From positions 1-64,000 of the forward strand of contig JAJEPU010000011.1 in assembly GCA_020686985.1 (NCBI GenBank): a DNA stretch of 64,000 nt, written 5' to 3'. Source of the DNA: Brotaphodocola catenula (GTDB lineage Bacteria > Bacillota > Clostridia > Lachnospirales > Lachnospiraceae). Within the stretch, counting starts at the first letter, position 1; each line of letters starts with the position of its first letter. Below the pieces are notes generated by a model, which was not told where the DNA came from, ran no database searches, and was given only the letters and a program-made list of their open reading frames with translations. Made by a program: the position numbers and the translations under genes. Shown in pieces: positions 44,964 through 53,971 of the stretch.

Positions 44964-46574
44964 TTATAAATGAATCACAGTTGCGCCGAGTGCTTCTGCA
45001 TCTTCTGCCTGATGGGTGGAGATCAGGAGCACTTTTTGTTTTGCAAAAGGTTTCAGAAATTCGATTACTTCCAATCGGGTCTTTTCATCGAGTCCGGTGA
45101 ATGGCTCGTCCATTAAAAGAATCGACGACGGGGCGAGAAGTGCCCGACAGAGCGCAACACGCCGTTTCTGACCGCCACTTAGTGTCGAGATGGGGCGAAG
45201 TATTGCTTCTGGCGGAAGAAGGGCACAGAGCGCCGTATACGCGTTCTGATAGGAAAAGGTGTTGTGGGAGACAAGCATCACGTTGTCGAGAGCACAAAAT
45301 TCCTCGCAGAGTCGATCTTCCTGAAAGACAGCGGAGAAGCGGGGCAGAGCATCGGAATGGGATCGTGTTTTTCTTGTTTCAAGCTGTGTGTCTGAGGCTT
45401 TTATTGGTATGCCTGGGATTTGTGTGCCTATTGTTTGCATATCCAAGGTTTGTGTATCTGTGATTTGTGTGTGCAGGTTCACATTTCCACTGTCAGCAGA
45501 GTCAAGACCGAGAAGAATCCGAAACAGAGTTGTTTTTCCACTTCCCGATGGAGCCATGAGACAGAAAATATTTCCCGATCGGAGATTCAGCGAGAGATTT
45601 GAGAGAATCGTCTGATCCCCGAAGGATTTGCAGAGATTCTGAATCTCAAGAGAAAATGCCTCGTTTTGGAATGAGTCATTTTGAAATAAGTCGTTTTGGA
45701 TTGCAGATATTGCAGAAGTTGTGAATCTGCGGGCAGTGAGCTTGTGGAGATCATGAAGATTGTGAACCCTGCGAAAATCATGAAGCCCATGAAGTTTGTG
45801 AAGCTCGTGGAGATTGCGATGGTGACAGTGCCGATTGATTTTTTCCGTAAGACCCAGGATCCCTAAAAAAATCTGTTCCGTCAGGAGACAGATCAGGATG
45901 ATCATCAGCGTCCATGCAAAGAGATCTGCAGTTGCCAGATAAATCTTTGACATGTAGAGGTGCTCGCCGACGGTGTGGGAGGGAACTCCGATGACTTCTC
46001 CTGCAATTCCGGATTTCCAGCCCATTCCAAGTGCAATCCGGCAACCATTTGAAAGATATGGGAAGAGTGCCGGAAGGTAGAGAAAACGGATGCGGTTCGG
46101 GAGAGAGAGGTGAAAGACCTTCGCCATCTCAAGCAGTTTTGGATTGGTACTTGCAAGACCGGAGCGTGTATTGACATAAATGATCGGAAACACAACAAAA
46201 AAGGAGATAAAAATCGAAAGATTTTCCGAGCCTGCCCAGATCAGTGCAAGAATCACAAATGATGCAACCGGCACGGATTTCATCAGTAAGAGCGGGGGAT
46301 CGAGGATCTCGCCAAGAAGCGGGAAGCGGAAGGAGAGACTTCCGAGCAAGATTCCCGCAAAAAAGGCGAGTAGAAATCCGCCCATGATTTTTGAGAAGGA
46401 CATCGCGATCGAAAGCCAGAAGTCCGAGGTGAAAATTTGCATAAAAAGGGAGCGGATCACGTCCGCCGGCCCCGCAAGAAGAATGTCGTTTGCGACGATG
46501 GCTGCTGTGATCTGCCAGATGGCAAGCCACGCGAGCACAATCGCCAAAGTTCTCAGAGATAACCGGTGATGCAT
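44964..46574 (-). CDS. ABC transporter permease-ATPase fusion (SsuC/SsuB-like)
   Basis: This 536-aa protein joins two subunits that are normally separate. Residues 1-245 are a BPD-type permease with six or so helices and the coupling segment (GMGWKSGIAGEVIG, 183-196). Residues 308-536 are an ATPase with Walker A APSGSGKTT (341-349), Q418, LSGGQ (465-469), Walker B ILLMDEP (485-491) and H521. The linker (250-307) is made of short repeats: HELHKLHGLHD, NLHDLHKL, and QNDLF/QNDSF/QNEAF. A second repeat insertion (370-400, rich in TQ and DTQ) lies between Walker A and the Q-loop. The substrate-binding lipoprotein is 68 bp upstream. Sulfonate, taurine, nitrate or thiamine-precursor uptake are family possibilities; the substrate is unknown. 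Confidence 0.88.
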   Translation of the reverse strand: MHHRLSLRTLAIVLAWLAIWQITAAIVANDILLAGPADVIRSLFMQIFTSDFWLSIAMSFSKIMGGFLLAFFAGILLGSLSFRFPLLGEILDPPLLLMKSVPVASFVILALIWAGSENLSIFISFFVVFPIIYVNTRSGLASTNPKLLEMAKVFHLSLPNRIRFLYLPALFPYLSNGCRIALGMGWKSGIAGEVIGVPSHTVGEHLYMSKIYLATADLFAWTLMIILICLLTEQIFLGILGLTEKINRHCHHRNLHELHKLHGLHDFRRVHNLHDLHKLTARRFTTSAISAIQNDLFQNDSFQNEAFSLEIQNLCKSFGDQTILSNLSLNLRSGNIFCLMAPSGSGKTTLFRILLGLDSADSGNVNLHTQITDTQTLDMQTIGTQIPGIPIKASDTQLETRKTRSHSDALPRFSAVFQEDRLCEEFCALDNVMLVSHNTFSYQNAYTALCALLPPEAILRPISTLSGGQKRRVALCRALLAPSSILLMDEPFTGLDEKTRLEVIEFLKPFAKQKVLLISTHQAEDAEALGATVIHL

Positions 46575-46642
46575 GAAAACCGCTCCTTTTGTTTGAAATT
46601 TTTTCTGTGATTGTCTACGGCTCTGCGACCGTTTGGTTTGTT

Positions 46643-47749
46643 TTAGTTCTGCTTGGACAGATAGTAAAAATCATCTGCCGGAAGTGCTCCTCCTACGGAA
46701 GTCGGGTCCTGATCATACAGAACCTCAAGATAACCGCTCAGTGCAGTCTTCATCTCCTCGCCGGTGAGACAGGTGATGTTGCAGAACGGAAGTGCTTTCT
46801 GTGCGACCGGTGCTTTCTCGATGATGCCTGCATTTACGATCAGATCTGCGGTCTCATCCGGATTCTCATTTGCAAATGCAGCGGAAGCACTGTGATCATT
46901 TAAGAAAGTTTCAACCTCTTCCGGATGCTCCTCGAGGAACGGGGTGCGGACAACGGTGACACCGGTTACAAGCTGGCTTCCGTTTTCACCCTGGACATTC
47001 TGCCACTGCTCCGTCAGATCGAGAACGATCTTTAAGGCCTCATTCTGCATACAGGTTGCGGTGACAAACGGCTGAGGAAGGACGCCTATTGCGTCTGCAT
47101 TCTCTTTCAGAACAGCGGAAACCTCAGCAGGCTCAGACTTGAATTCGAGGGTGACATCGCTGTCGCTGAGTCCATTTGCGCTCAGCAGGTAATGAAAAAC
47201 GTAGTCCGGGGTCGTTCCCTTTCCGGTCATGTAGATCGTCTTGCCCTTTAAGTCCGCGATTGACTGGATCGAATCGTCGGAAGCAACGACGTCGAGGACA
47301 CCAAGGGTATTGATGTCAATGACGGAGATACCGCCCTTTGTCTTGTTGTAGAGAACGCTTGCGGTGTTTGCCGGAATCAGGGCGATGTCGAGATCGCCGG
47401 AAGCAATCTTGCCGAGAAGCTCATCGGCTGCGGTGACCATTGTGAACTCGTAATTTCTGCCGGCTTCTCCGTTCTCATTCTCATCCATCAGATGAACAAG
47501 ACCCATAGAGGTCGGTCCTTTCAAAGAGCCGACGCGGACAATACCGTCTGCGCTGTCGGTCGTTTCTGCGGATTCCTGAGATTCGGACTCAGAGGCAGAT
47601 TCTGCGGACTCAGAAGTCTCGGAAGCAGATGCTGCGCTGGATTCTACTGCCTCGGAAGGTGCGGTCGTCTCAGCAGTCTTCTGACCGGAACATCCGGCAA
47701 GGACTGCTCCTGTTGCCAATGCCAAAAGAAATGGTGCGTATTTTTTCAT
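46643..47749 (-). CDS. ABC transporter substrate-binding lipoprotein
   Basis: This 368-aa protein has a lipoprotein signal (lipobox LAGC, C20), a Ser/Glu/Ala-rich repeat linker (about 25-68, SASETSESAESASESES) and a periplasmic-binding fold of the NMT1/THI5-SsuA type (VRVGSLKGPTSMGLVHLMD, DIALIPANTASVLYNK, GKTIYMTGKGTTPDYVFHYLL). It delivers a ligand to the fused permease-ATPase encoded next. GGAGGAG precedes its start. The ligand cannot be told from sequence. Confidence 0.9.
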   Translation of the reverse strand: MKKYAPFLLALATGAVLAGCSGQKTAETTAPSEAVESSAASASETSESAESASESESQESAETTDSADGIVRVGSLKGPTSMGLVHLMDENENGEAGRNYEFTMVTAADELLGKIASGDLDIALIPANTASVLYNKTKGGISVIDINTLGVLDVVASDDSIQSIADLKGKTIYMTGKGTTPDYVFHYLLSANGLSDSDVTLEFKSEPAEVSAVLKENADAIGVLPQPFVTATCMQNEALKIVLDLTEQWQNVQGENGSQLVTGVTVVRTPFLEEHPEEVETFLNDHSASAAFANENPDETADLIVNAGIIEKAPVAQKALPFCNITCLTGEEMKTALSGYLEVLYDQDPTSVGGALPADDFYYLSKQN

Positions 47750-47780
47750 AATGTTTCTCCTCCTTGTAGAAAATGTACTT

Positions 47781-47886
47781 GCGAAATCTCTCTTGCACTT
47801 GCCTTAAAAGCAGGAACAAAGAGATTTCGCGAGCACATAAAACAAATATCTGCGCCCATTATAGCATTTTTTAAAATGTGTGTACA
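47781..47886 (-). promoter_or_regulatory. Promoter and leader hairpin of the ABC operon
   Basis: Minus-strand promoter: TGTACA (47886-47881), 17-bp spacer, TATAAT (47863-47858). The leader then folds through GCGAAATCTCT/AGAGATTTCGC (47830-47820 with 47791-47781), a perfect 11-bp stem with a 28-nt loop, ending about 30 nt before the start codon. It does not match the TPP or SAM riboswitch sequences. Confidence 0.55.
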
Positions 47887-47939
47887 GAATACAGGATCGA
47901 AAAACATGAGAAAAAATGATTATTGGTTATATAAATATC

Positions 47940-48521
47940 TTAAGAATGTCTCCGATCGTGGAGTTTTTCGGCCGGAAGGTTTTCACTCAAAAACTCCCAG
48001 AGTGCATCCGCCGACACAGTTGCCTGACTGTCCGGGAGCAGAAATGCCTGACGCTCGGAGGAATAAAAATAGATCGCTCCTTTTACCCGCCATGCGCCTG
48101 AGAGGTTGCTCCAGTTCAAGCGGAGTGTGCCCTCGGAAGTGTTTGGGGAGGTCACTGTGATGCCGTCCTCTGCACGGGTGAAATTCAGTGTGTAGACGAG
48201 GCGAGGCGGGTCGAGTTTCAGTTTTTTTGCCTGTGCCCGCACAGAGAGATAGAAGTTGAGCAGGTATCCGACGGGGAGCAGAATGCCGATGCCAAGAAGG
48301 ACATTTCCCATGAGAACCGCCTGATCGGCGTGAGCACGAAAGACGTAGCAGATCAGAGCAAAAAATCCCATGATACAGAAAAAGATGATCGGTGAGCGGA
48401 GCCGTTTCTGGCGGATCAGGGTGTCAAACATTGCAAAGTCGCGAAACATCGTCGGTCCGACGCGACAGGGGATTGTGATGATTTCTTCGGATTGATCCGG
48501 GGTGGAAGTGTTTTTGTTCAT
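47940..48521 (-). CDS. YcxB-like membrane protein
   Basis: A 193-aa protein with two adjacent transmembrane helices (about 45-62 and 70-90) and a C-terminal beta-rich cytoplasmic domain (TLNFTRAEDGITVTSPNTSEGTLRLNWSNLSGAWRVKGAIYFY) resembling YcxB-like proteins. Function unknown. AAAGGA precedes the ATG. It is upstream of the ABC operon on the same strand, but about 190 bp and a promoter lie between them, so co-transcription is not clear. Confidence 0.7.
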   Translation of the reverse strand: MNKNTSTPDQSEEIITIPCRVGPTMFRDFAMFDTLIRQKRLRSPIIFFCIMGFFALICYVFRAHADQAVLMGNVLLGIGILLPVGYLLNFYLSVRAQAKKLKLDPPRLVYTLNFTRAEDGITVTSPNTSEGTLRLNWSNLSGAWRVKGAIYFYSSERQAFLLPDSQATVSADALWEFLSENLPAEKLHDRRHS

Positions 48522-48721
48522 AATAAAAAGTCCTTTCTTCTGAAAATTTTGAAATCTTTAAATCTCTGAAATTGGAGTCTGCAACTCAAATGACAGTTTA
48601 TGTATGACACAAACGATGCCCAAATTTGACTTGCGTTTTTCATTTCTTTCCCATCATATCGCAAAGTGTAGAAAACAACAATGAAAATAGAAAAAATATT
48701 CGTCATAAATACAAAATAAAT

Positions 48722-48763
48722 ACTAATATATTAGTTGACCAATGCCAAAAACCATAGTATAAT
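48722..48763 (+). promoter_or_regulatory. uxuA promoter with overlapping palindrome
   Basis: TTGACC (48735-48740), 17-bp spacer, TATAAT (48758-48763). The perfect 14-bp palindrome ACTAATATATTAGT (48722-48735) ends on the first base of the -35 box, where a repressor such as the GntR protein at 50026 could block transcription. Confidence 0.7.
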
Positions 48764-48883
48764 AGGGCTAACAAAAGAAAAGACACACATAAACGAACAA
48801 AACAAGAAACATGTACCACGCAATACAGGATATGCAACAAACAACAAAGAAATCTATAAGAATGTGTAAGGAGGAAATGAACA

Positions 48884-49972
48884 ATGAAGATGACATTTCG
48901 CTGGTATGGAGAAGGCAATGACCCGATCTCTTTAAAGCAGATCAAACAGATCCCGGGAATGAGCGGTCTGATGGGACTGCTTGACTACAAGGCAGCAGGT
49001 GAGGTTTGGACCGAGGAGGAGATCAAGCCGTACATGGAGTACGTTCATGAGGCTGGTCTTGAGTGTGAGGTTATCGAGAGTGTGAATGTCCATGAGGACA
49101 TCAAGATGGGACTGCCGACCCGTGACGAGTACATCGCAAACTACATCACCACGATCCGCAATCTGGCAAAGTATGGCGTAAAGGTTATTGTATACAACTT
49201 CATGCCGGTATTTGACTGGCTTCGTACCGATCTGGCTCGCCTGATTCCGGAGGATGGTTCTAACAGCCTGTACTTCGATGAGAAAGAGCTTGGAGAGATG
49301 ACTCCGCTTGATCTGGTAAAGAAGACCGCTGAGGACAGCAACGGCTTTACTCTTCCGGGCTGGGAGCCGGAGCGTCTGGCTGAGCTTGAGAAGACCTTAA
49401 AGCAGTATGAGAGCATCACTCCGGACGATCTGCGTGCAAACTACAAGTATTTCCTGGATGCGATCATCCCGGTATGTGAGGAAGTTGGCGTGAAGATGGC
49501 TTGTCATCCGGATGATCCGGCATGGTCGATCTTTGGTCTTCCGCGTATCGCACACAGCCAGGAGGACTACGACAAGATCTGTGCTCTTCATGAGTCTCCG
49601 GCAAACGGACTGTGCCTGTGCACCGGTTCCTTAGGTTCTAACCCGGACAACGATATTCCGGCAATCATCCGTCACTTCGGTGAGAAGAACCGCATCAATG
49701 CAATGCATGTCCGCAACGTAAAATACCTTGGTTATCATAAGTTCCGTGAGGCAAGCCACCTGTCTTCTGACGGCGATCTGGATATGTTTGCAATCATGAA
49801 GGCAATCTATGACACCTGCCCGGATACCTACATTCGTCCGGACCACGGAAGAATGATCTGGGATGAGGTTGGTCGTCCGGGATATGGTCTGTATGACCGT
49901 GCACTCGGAGCAACCTATCTGAATGGCCTGTGGGAAGCCATTGACAAGATGAGCAAAAACGGAGACAAGTAA
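48884..49972 (+). CDS. uxuA: D-mannonate dehydratase
   Basis: This 362-aa metal-dependent enzyme dehydrates D-mannonate to 2-keto-3-deoxygluconate in glucuronate catabolism. Signatures: [36 protein letters not shown] (metal ligands) and [25 protein letters not shown] near the C-terminus. TAAGGAGG lies 7 nt before the ATG. A GntR regulator and mannonate oxidoreductase follow, forming a glucuronate-pathway operon. Confidence 0.96.
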   Translation: MKMTFRWYGEGNDPISLKQIKQIPGMSGLMGLLDYKAAGEVWTEEEIKPYMEYVHEAGLECEVIESVNVHEDIKMGLPTRDEYIANYITTIRNLAKYGVKVIVYNFMPVFDWLRTDLARLIPEDGSNSLYFDEKELGEMTPLDLVKKTAEDSNGFTLPGWEPERLAELEKTLKQYESITPDDLRANYKYFLDAIIPVCEEVGVKMACHPDDPAWSIFGLPRIAHSQEDYDKICALHESPANGLCLCTGSLGSNPDNDIPAIIRHFGEKNRINAMHVRNVKYLGYHKFREASHLSSDGDLDMFAIMKAIYDTCPDTYIRPDHGRMIWDEVGRPGYGLYDRALGATYLNGLWEAIDKMSKNGDK

Positions 49973-50025
49973 TAAGTAAGAGAAAAACAAACGCAGACTG
50001 CTGTCAGGAAAAGGGGGAGTTCGGT

Positions 50026-50700
50026 ATGAAGATTGTAGACCGCCATCCAAGGGAAAATGGAAGAGATTATGCGATGCGAGTCATTCGTGACGGCATTATC
50101 AGTCTGGAATTGGAGCCGGGATCTGTGATCAGTGACAGGGAACTCGCGACCGAGATGAACCTTTCCCGGACTCCGGTCCGCGAGGCACTTCTTGAGCTGG
50201 CGAAGGTCAAGATCGTGGAGATTTATCCGCAGAGGGGAAGCATTGTGGCGCTGATCGATTACAATCTAGTTGAGGAGGCGCAGTTTATCAGGAGCGTGCT
50301 GGAGACGGCGGTGGTACCGCTTGTCTGCCAGAAAGCGACTCCGGATGACATGAAGGCACTTCAGGAAAATATGGATCTTCAGGATTTTTATCATGAGCAC
50401 AACGGCGAGGAGAAACTTCTTGAGCTTGACAACGAGTTTCACCGGATGCTGTTTCAGATTGCAGGGCGGATGCAGGCATACGAGATGATGCAGAGCATGA
50501 CGGTTCATTTTGACCGTGTGCGCAGTATGGCAGTTGCCTCTGTGAAGGAACAGCACTGGATTGAGGATCATCGCCAGATCTTAAAGGAGATTCGGGAGAA
50601 TCATCCGGAGAAAGCGAAAAAGTGGATGGAAAAGCATCTGAGTCGTTATCAGGTTGATGAGACAGATGTGCGGGCAAAATATCCGCAGTTTTTCAAATAG
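50026..50700 (+). CDS. GntR/FCD-family regulator
   Basis: This 224-aa protein has an N-terminal winged helix (about 10-75, ISDRELATEMNLSRTPVREAL) and a C-terminal FCD effector domain with its metal-binding His and Asp residues (ELDNEFHRML, EDHRQILKEI). The best inference is a repressor of the surrounding hexuronate genes (UxuR/ExuR-like). GGGGGAG precedes the ATG. It lies 53 bp after uxuA and 82 bp before uxuB. Confidence 0.9.
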   Translation: MKIVDRHPRENGRDYAMRVIRDGIISLELEPGSVISDRELATEMNLSRTPVREALLELAKVKIVEIYPQRGSIVALIDYNLVEEAQFIRSVLETAVVPLVCQKATPDDMKALQENMDLQDFYHEHNGEEKLLELDNEFHRMLFQIAGRMQAYEMMQSMTVHFDRVRSMAVASVKEQHWIEDHRQILKEIRENHPEKAKKWMEKHLSRYQVDETDVRAKYPQFFK

Positions 50701-50782
50701 TTTTGAAATGGGTTTCAAACAAATAGGTTTTAAATAAATTTCAAACAGGTTTCGAGTATTCTATTTAGAGGAGAAGTAAGAA

Positions 50783-52393
50783 ATGAAACTGACACTGGAA
50801 GGATTAAAAGAGAAGAGCAGTTGGGAAGCAGTCGGTGTGGCACTCCCATCCTATGATGTAGCATCTGTTGCAGAAGAGACAAAGAAAGCGCCAGTATGGG
50901 TACATTTTGGAGCAGGAAATATTTTCCGTATCTTCATTGGCGGACTGGCTGACAAGCTGATCTCCGAGGGCGAGATGAACAAGGGAATTACCTGCGTGGA
51001 GACCTTTGACTTTGACGTGATTGACAAGATTTATCGTCCATATGACAACCTGGTTCTCGGTGTTACGTTGAAGGCAGACGGTTCTACCGACAAACAGGTG
51101 ATCGGTTCTCTGACTGAGGCAATCAAGGCACAGGCTTCTGACGAGGCTGAGTGGAATCGCCTGAAAGAGATTTTTGTAAACCCGGTTCTTCAGATGATTT
51201 CCTTCACAATCACAGAGAAGGGTTATGCGCTGAAGAATGCAGAAGGTCAGTACTTCCCGTTCATTCAGGCTGATATTGACAACGGTCCGCAGAAGCCGGG
51301 CTCTGCAATGGCAGTTGTATGTGCCCTGCTGTTTGAGCGTTACAAGGCAGGAAAGTATCCGTTAGCAGTCGTATCGATGGATAACTGCTCTCACAACGGT
51401 GAGAAGCTGATGAGCTCGATTCTGACGATGGCAAACGAGTGGGAGAAGAAGGGCTTTGTCGATGCAGGTTTCGTAGCATATCTGTCCGATGAGAAGCAGG
51501 TTGCATTCCCGTGGAGCATGATCGACAAGATCACCCCACGTCCGGCTGAGTCTGTATGTGAGGAGCTTAAGAAGGCCGGCATCGAGGACATGGACCCGGT
51601 GATCACCTCCAAGCGCACCTACATCGCTCCGTTTGTAAATGCAGAGGGACCGCAGTACCTTGTCATTGAGGATAAGTTCCCGAACGGTCGTCCGGCACTG
51701 GAGAAGGCTGGCGTGTACATGACCGATCGTGACACCGTAAACAAGGTAGAGCGCATGAAGGTAACGACCTGCTTAAATCCGCTTCATACCGCTCTGGCAG
51801 TATACGGCTGTGTTCTCGGTTACACCCTGATTGCAGACGAGATGAAGGATGCAGAGCTGAACCGCCTTGTTCATGAGATCGGACCAGTTGAGGGAATGCC
51901 GGTTGTAACAGACCCGGGTATCCTCTCCCCGAAGGATTTCGTTGATGAGGTTATCAATATCCGTATCCCGAACCCGTTCATGCCGGATACGCCACAGCGT
52001 ATCGCAACAGATACATCCCAGAAGGTAGGCATCCGTTACGGCGAGACAATCAAGTCCTATGTTGCAAAATACGGCGATGCAAAGAAGCTGACTGCAATCC
52101 CGTTAGCAATTGCTGGTTGGTGCCGTTACCTGCTCGGTGTTCAGGATGATGGCGAGAAGTTTGAGCTGTCCGCAGATCCGATGGCAGGAGATCTGACCGC
52201 AGAGCTGGCAGGCATCGAGGTAGGAAAGCCGGAGACCTATACCGGTCAGCTGAAGGCAATCCTCTCCAACGCAAACATCTTTGGAATTGATCTGTATGAG
52301 GCTGGAATCGGTGAGAAGATTGAGGAGATGTTCAAAGAGGAGATCGCAGGAACTGGTGCAGTTCGTGCAACTCTGAAGAAGTATCTGGCGTAA
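50783..52393 (+). CDS. uxuB: D-mannonate oxidoreductase (fructuronate reductase)
   Basis: This 536-aa member of the mannitol dehydrogenase family has the N-terminal NAD-binding VHFGAGNIFRIFIGG and the family VSMDNCSHNGEKL and KVTTCLNPLHTALAVYG segments, the last containing part of the catalytic site. It would reduce fructuronate to mannonate, the substrate of UxuA. AGAGGAGAAG precedes the ATG. A 19-bp perfect terminator lies 70 bp after the stop. Confidence 0.93.
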   Translation: MKLTLEGLKEKSSWEAVGVALPSYDVASVAEETKKAPVWVHFGAGNIFRIFIGGLADKLISEGEMNKGITCVETFDFDVIDKIYRPYDNLVLGVTLKADGSTDKQVIGSLTEAIKAQASDEAEWNRLKEIFVNPVLQMISFTITEKGYALKNAEGQYFPFIQADIDNGPQKPGSAMAVVCALLFERYKAGKYPLAVVSMDNCSHNGEKLMSSILTMANEWEKKGFVDAGFVAYLSDEKQVAFPWSMIDKITPRPAESVCEELKKAGIEDMDPVITSKRTYIAPFVNAEGPQYLVIEDKFPNGRPALEKAGVYMTDRDTVNKVERMKVTTCLNPLHTALAVYGCVLGYTLIADEMKDAELNRLVHEIGPVEGMPVVTDPGILSPKDFVDEVINIRIPNPFMPDTPQRIATDTSQKVGIRYGETIKSYVAKYGDAKKLTAIPLAIAGWCRYLLGVQDDGEKFELSADPMAGDLTAELAGIEVGKPETYTGQLKAILSNANIFGIDLYEAGIGEKIEEMFKEEIAGTGAVRATLKKYLA

Positions 52394-52461
52394 AGCGTGC
52401 AGAGGTTTGAGTGGAATGATAGAATGAGTGAAACAGTTCTTTGAGTTTCTGTTTTTATGTT

Positions 52462-52509
52462 AAAAAAGTCGGGATAAAATCTATTGTGTGGATTTTATCC
52501 CGACTTTTT
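52462..52509. terminator. Very strong bidirectional terminator
   Basis: A 19-bp perfect stem (52463-52481 with 52491-52509) with a 9-nt loop, with A-run and T-run ends. The 250 bp to its right are AT-rich with an AGTCAT/ATGACT-like inverted repeat near 52638-52657 and no gene. Confidence 0.95.
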
Positions 52510-52759
52510 GCTGTACCATAATAAGGAAATGGTGTTATCGCTGAATATATTGTTCGTTGCATCGATAAATTTTTGCACAAAAATAACCGCCATGGCAAGT
52601 AGCGATTACTTTTGTTAATTTCCATACAGGGACAAGATATAGTCATTTATCTATGACATATATAGTTATATAAAATATATGATTATATGTTAAGTGTTCC
52701 CTGAGCATATGAATCTCGCTTTGTTAGTTAAAAATAAATCCGCATGGTTCATCACAGGT

Positions 52760-53713
52760 TTATTTCTGCTCTGTCTGCGGGACGATTTTCAGGAATTCCC
52801 GAACGGCAAGTGGCTGGTAGCGGTTTCGGCGGTAATAGAAATAGACGTCGCGGGAAGCATTCTGATTGTCGAGTTTGTAGAAAAGAAGAGACTCCTCTTC
52901 TGGTACATGGTGGATCAGAATGTCACCACAGAAGGAGACGCCCATCCCGTAGCGGGAGAGGTTGTAGGCAGTGATCTGCTGTTCGGCCTCCAGCTTGATT
53001 TTCGGGATGAAATGACCGCTGTTTAAGCAGATTTTTTCGGCGCGGGTGCGGGTGTCATTTCCGCTCTTTAGAAGGAGAAACGGGGCATCCTCAAACGTCT
53101 TCAGCGGAACCGGAGGAATCCGGGAACTCAAATGGCGATTTTCCCGAATATCCGAGGCGGTCAGAGCATAATTGCGGACATGCTCGTTTTGCGGGAAACG
53201 GGCGGGAACGGCGAGAAGCAGATGCTCCTCACAGAAAAATTCACTTCCGTAGATGGAGGCATCAAGTGCCTGATTGTCGATCAGCAGATCAAGCGTTCCG
53301 GTATAGAGTTTCTCTGTCAGCTCCGCGGTAGATGCCTCAACGAGATCAATGTGAATCGCCGGAAATTTCTCGGTAAATCGGGACAGAATCGGCGGAAGTA
53401 CATAGGAGGCAAAGAGATTTGTACCTCCGATTGAGAGAGAACCGCTCTTTAATTCCTGCATGTCATTGATATAATTTTGAAATCCGTTTTCCACATCCAT
53501 AATTGTCTCGACTGCGCGGATGTATTCCCGACCGAGTTCAGTCAGCTGGATCGGATTGCAACTCCGGTCAAAGATCGGAAATCCAATCTGTTTTTCTTCT
53601 TTTTTGACAGCCGCGCTCAGTGAGGGTTGGCTAATATAAAGGTTTCGTGCCGCTTTTGAAAAATTCATTTCTTTGTATACTTCGTAAACATATCGCATTC
53701 CGAGAAAAGTCAT
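52760..53713 (-). CDS. LysR-family regulator
   Basis: This 317-aa protein has the LysR helix-turn-helix (about 1-60, NFSKAARNLYISQPSLSAAV) and an effector domain with two lobes. GGGAG lies 7 nt before the ATG at 53713, so the longer frame from 53770 was not used. It is divergent from aspA across 258 bp that carry an inverted repeat, so aspA is its most likely target. The inducer is unknown. Confidence 0.9.
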   Translation of the reverse strand: MTFLGMRYVYEVYKEMNFSKAARNLYISQPSLSAAVKKEEKQIGFPIFDRSCNPIQLTELGREYIRAVETIMDVENGFQNYINDMQELKSGSLSIGGTNLFASYVLPPILSRFTEKFPAIHIDLVEASTAELTEKLYTGTLDLLIDNQALDASIYGSEFFCEEHLLLAVPARFPQNEHVRNYALTASDIRENRHLSSRIPPVPLKTFEDAPFLLLKSGNDTRTRAEKICLNSGHFIPKIKLEAEQQITAYNLSRYGMGVSFCGDILIHHVPEEESLLFYKLDNQNASRDVYFYYRRNRYQPLAVREFLKIVPQTEQK

Positions 53714-53761
53714 AAAAGTCTCCCAATATCCATGATGTACAAATTTTATAGATGAATATAT

Positions 53762-53830
53762 TATAGACAAATATCTATATAAATTATCCTATTATAAGTA
53801 TTTGAAAATATTGTAAGCAGATTTTATACT
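53762..53830 (+). promoter_or_regulatory. aspA promoter and LysR-type inverted repeat
   Basis: TATAGA-6 nt-TCTATA (53762-53779) is a LysR-type dyad. The promoter TTGAAA (53802-53807), 17-bp spacer, TATACT (53825-53830) follows it. The leader to aspA is purine-rich with AAGAAATTAAAA-type repeats (53870-53950). Confidence 0.65.
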
Positions 53831-53971
53831 GATGTCAAGGGCAGAGGTAAAATGGGGATCTCTGGTCAGATAGAAAAAAGACAGAGAAGAAATTAAAAAA
53901 GAAATTAAAAAGAAGATTAAAAAGGAAATTAAAGAAGACAGACAAGAAGAGAGATAAGGGAGAGACATAAG

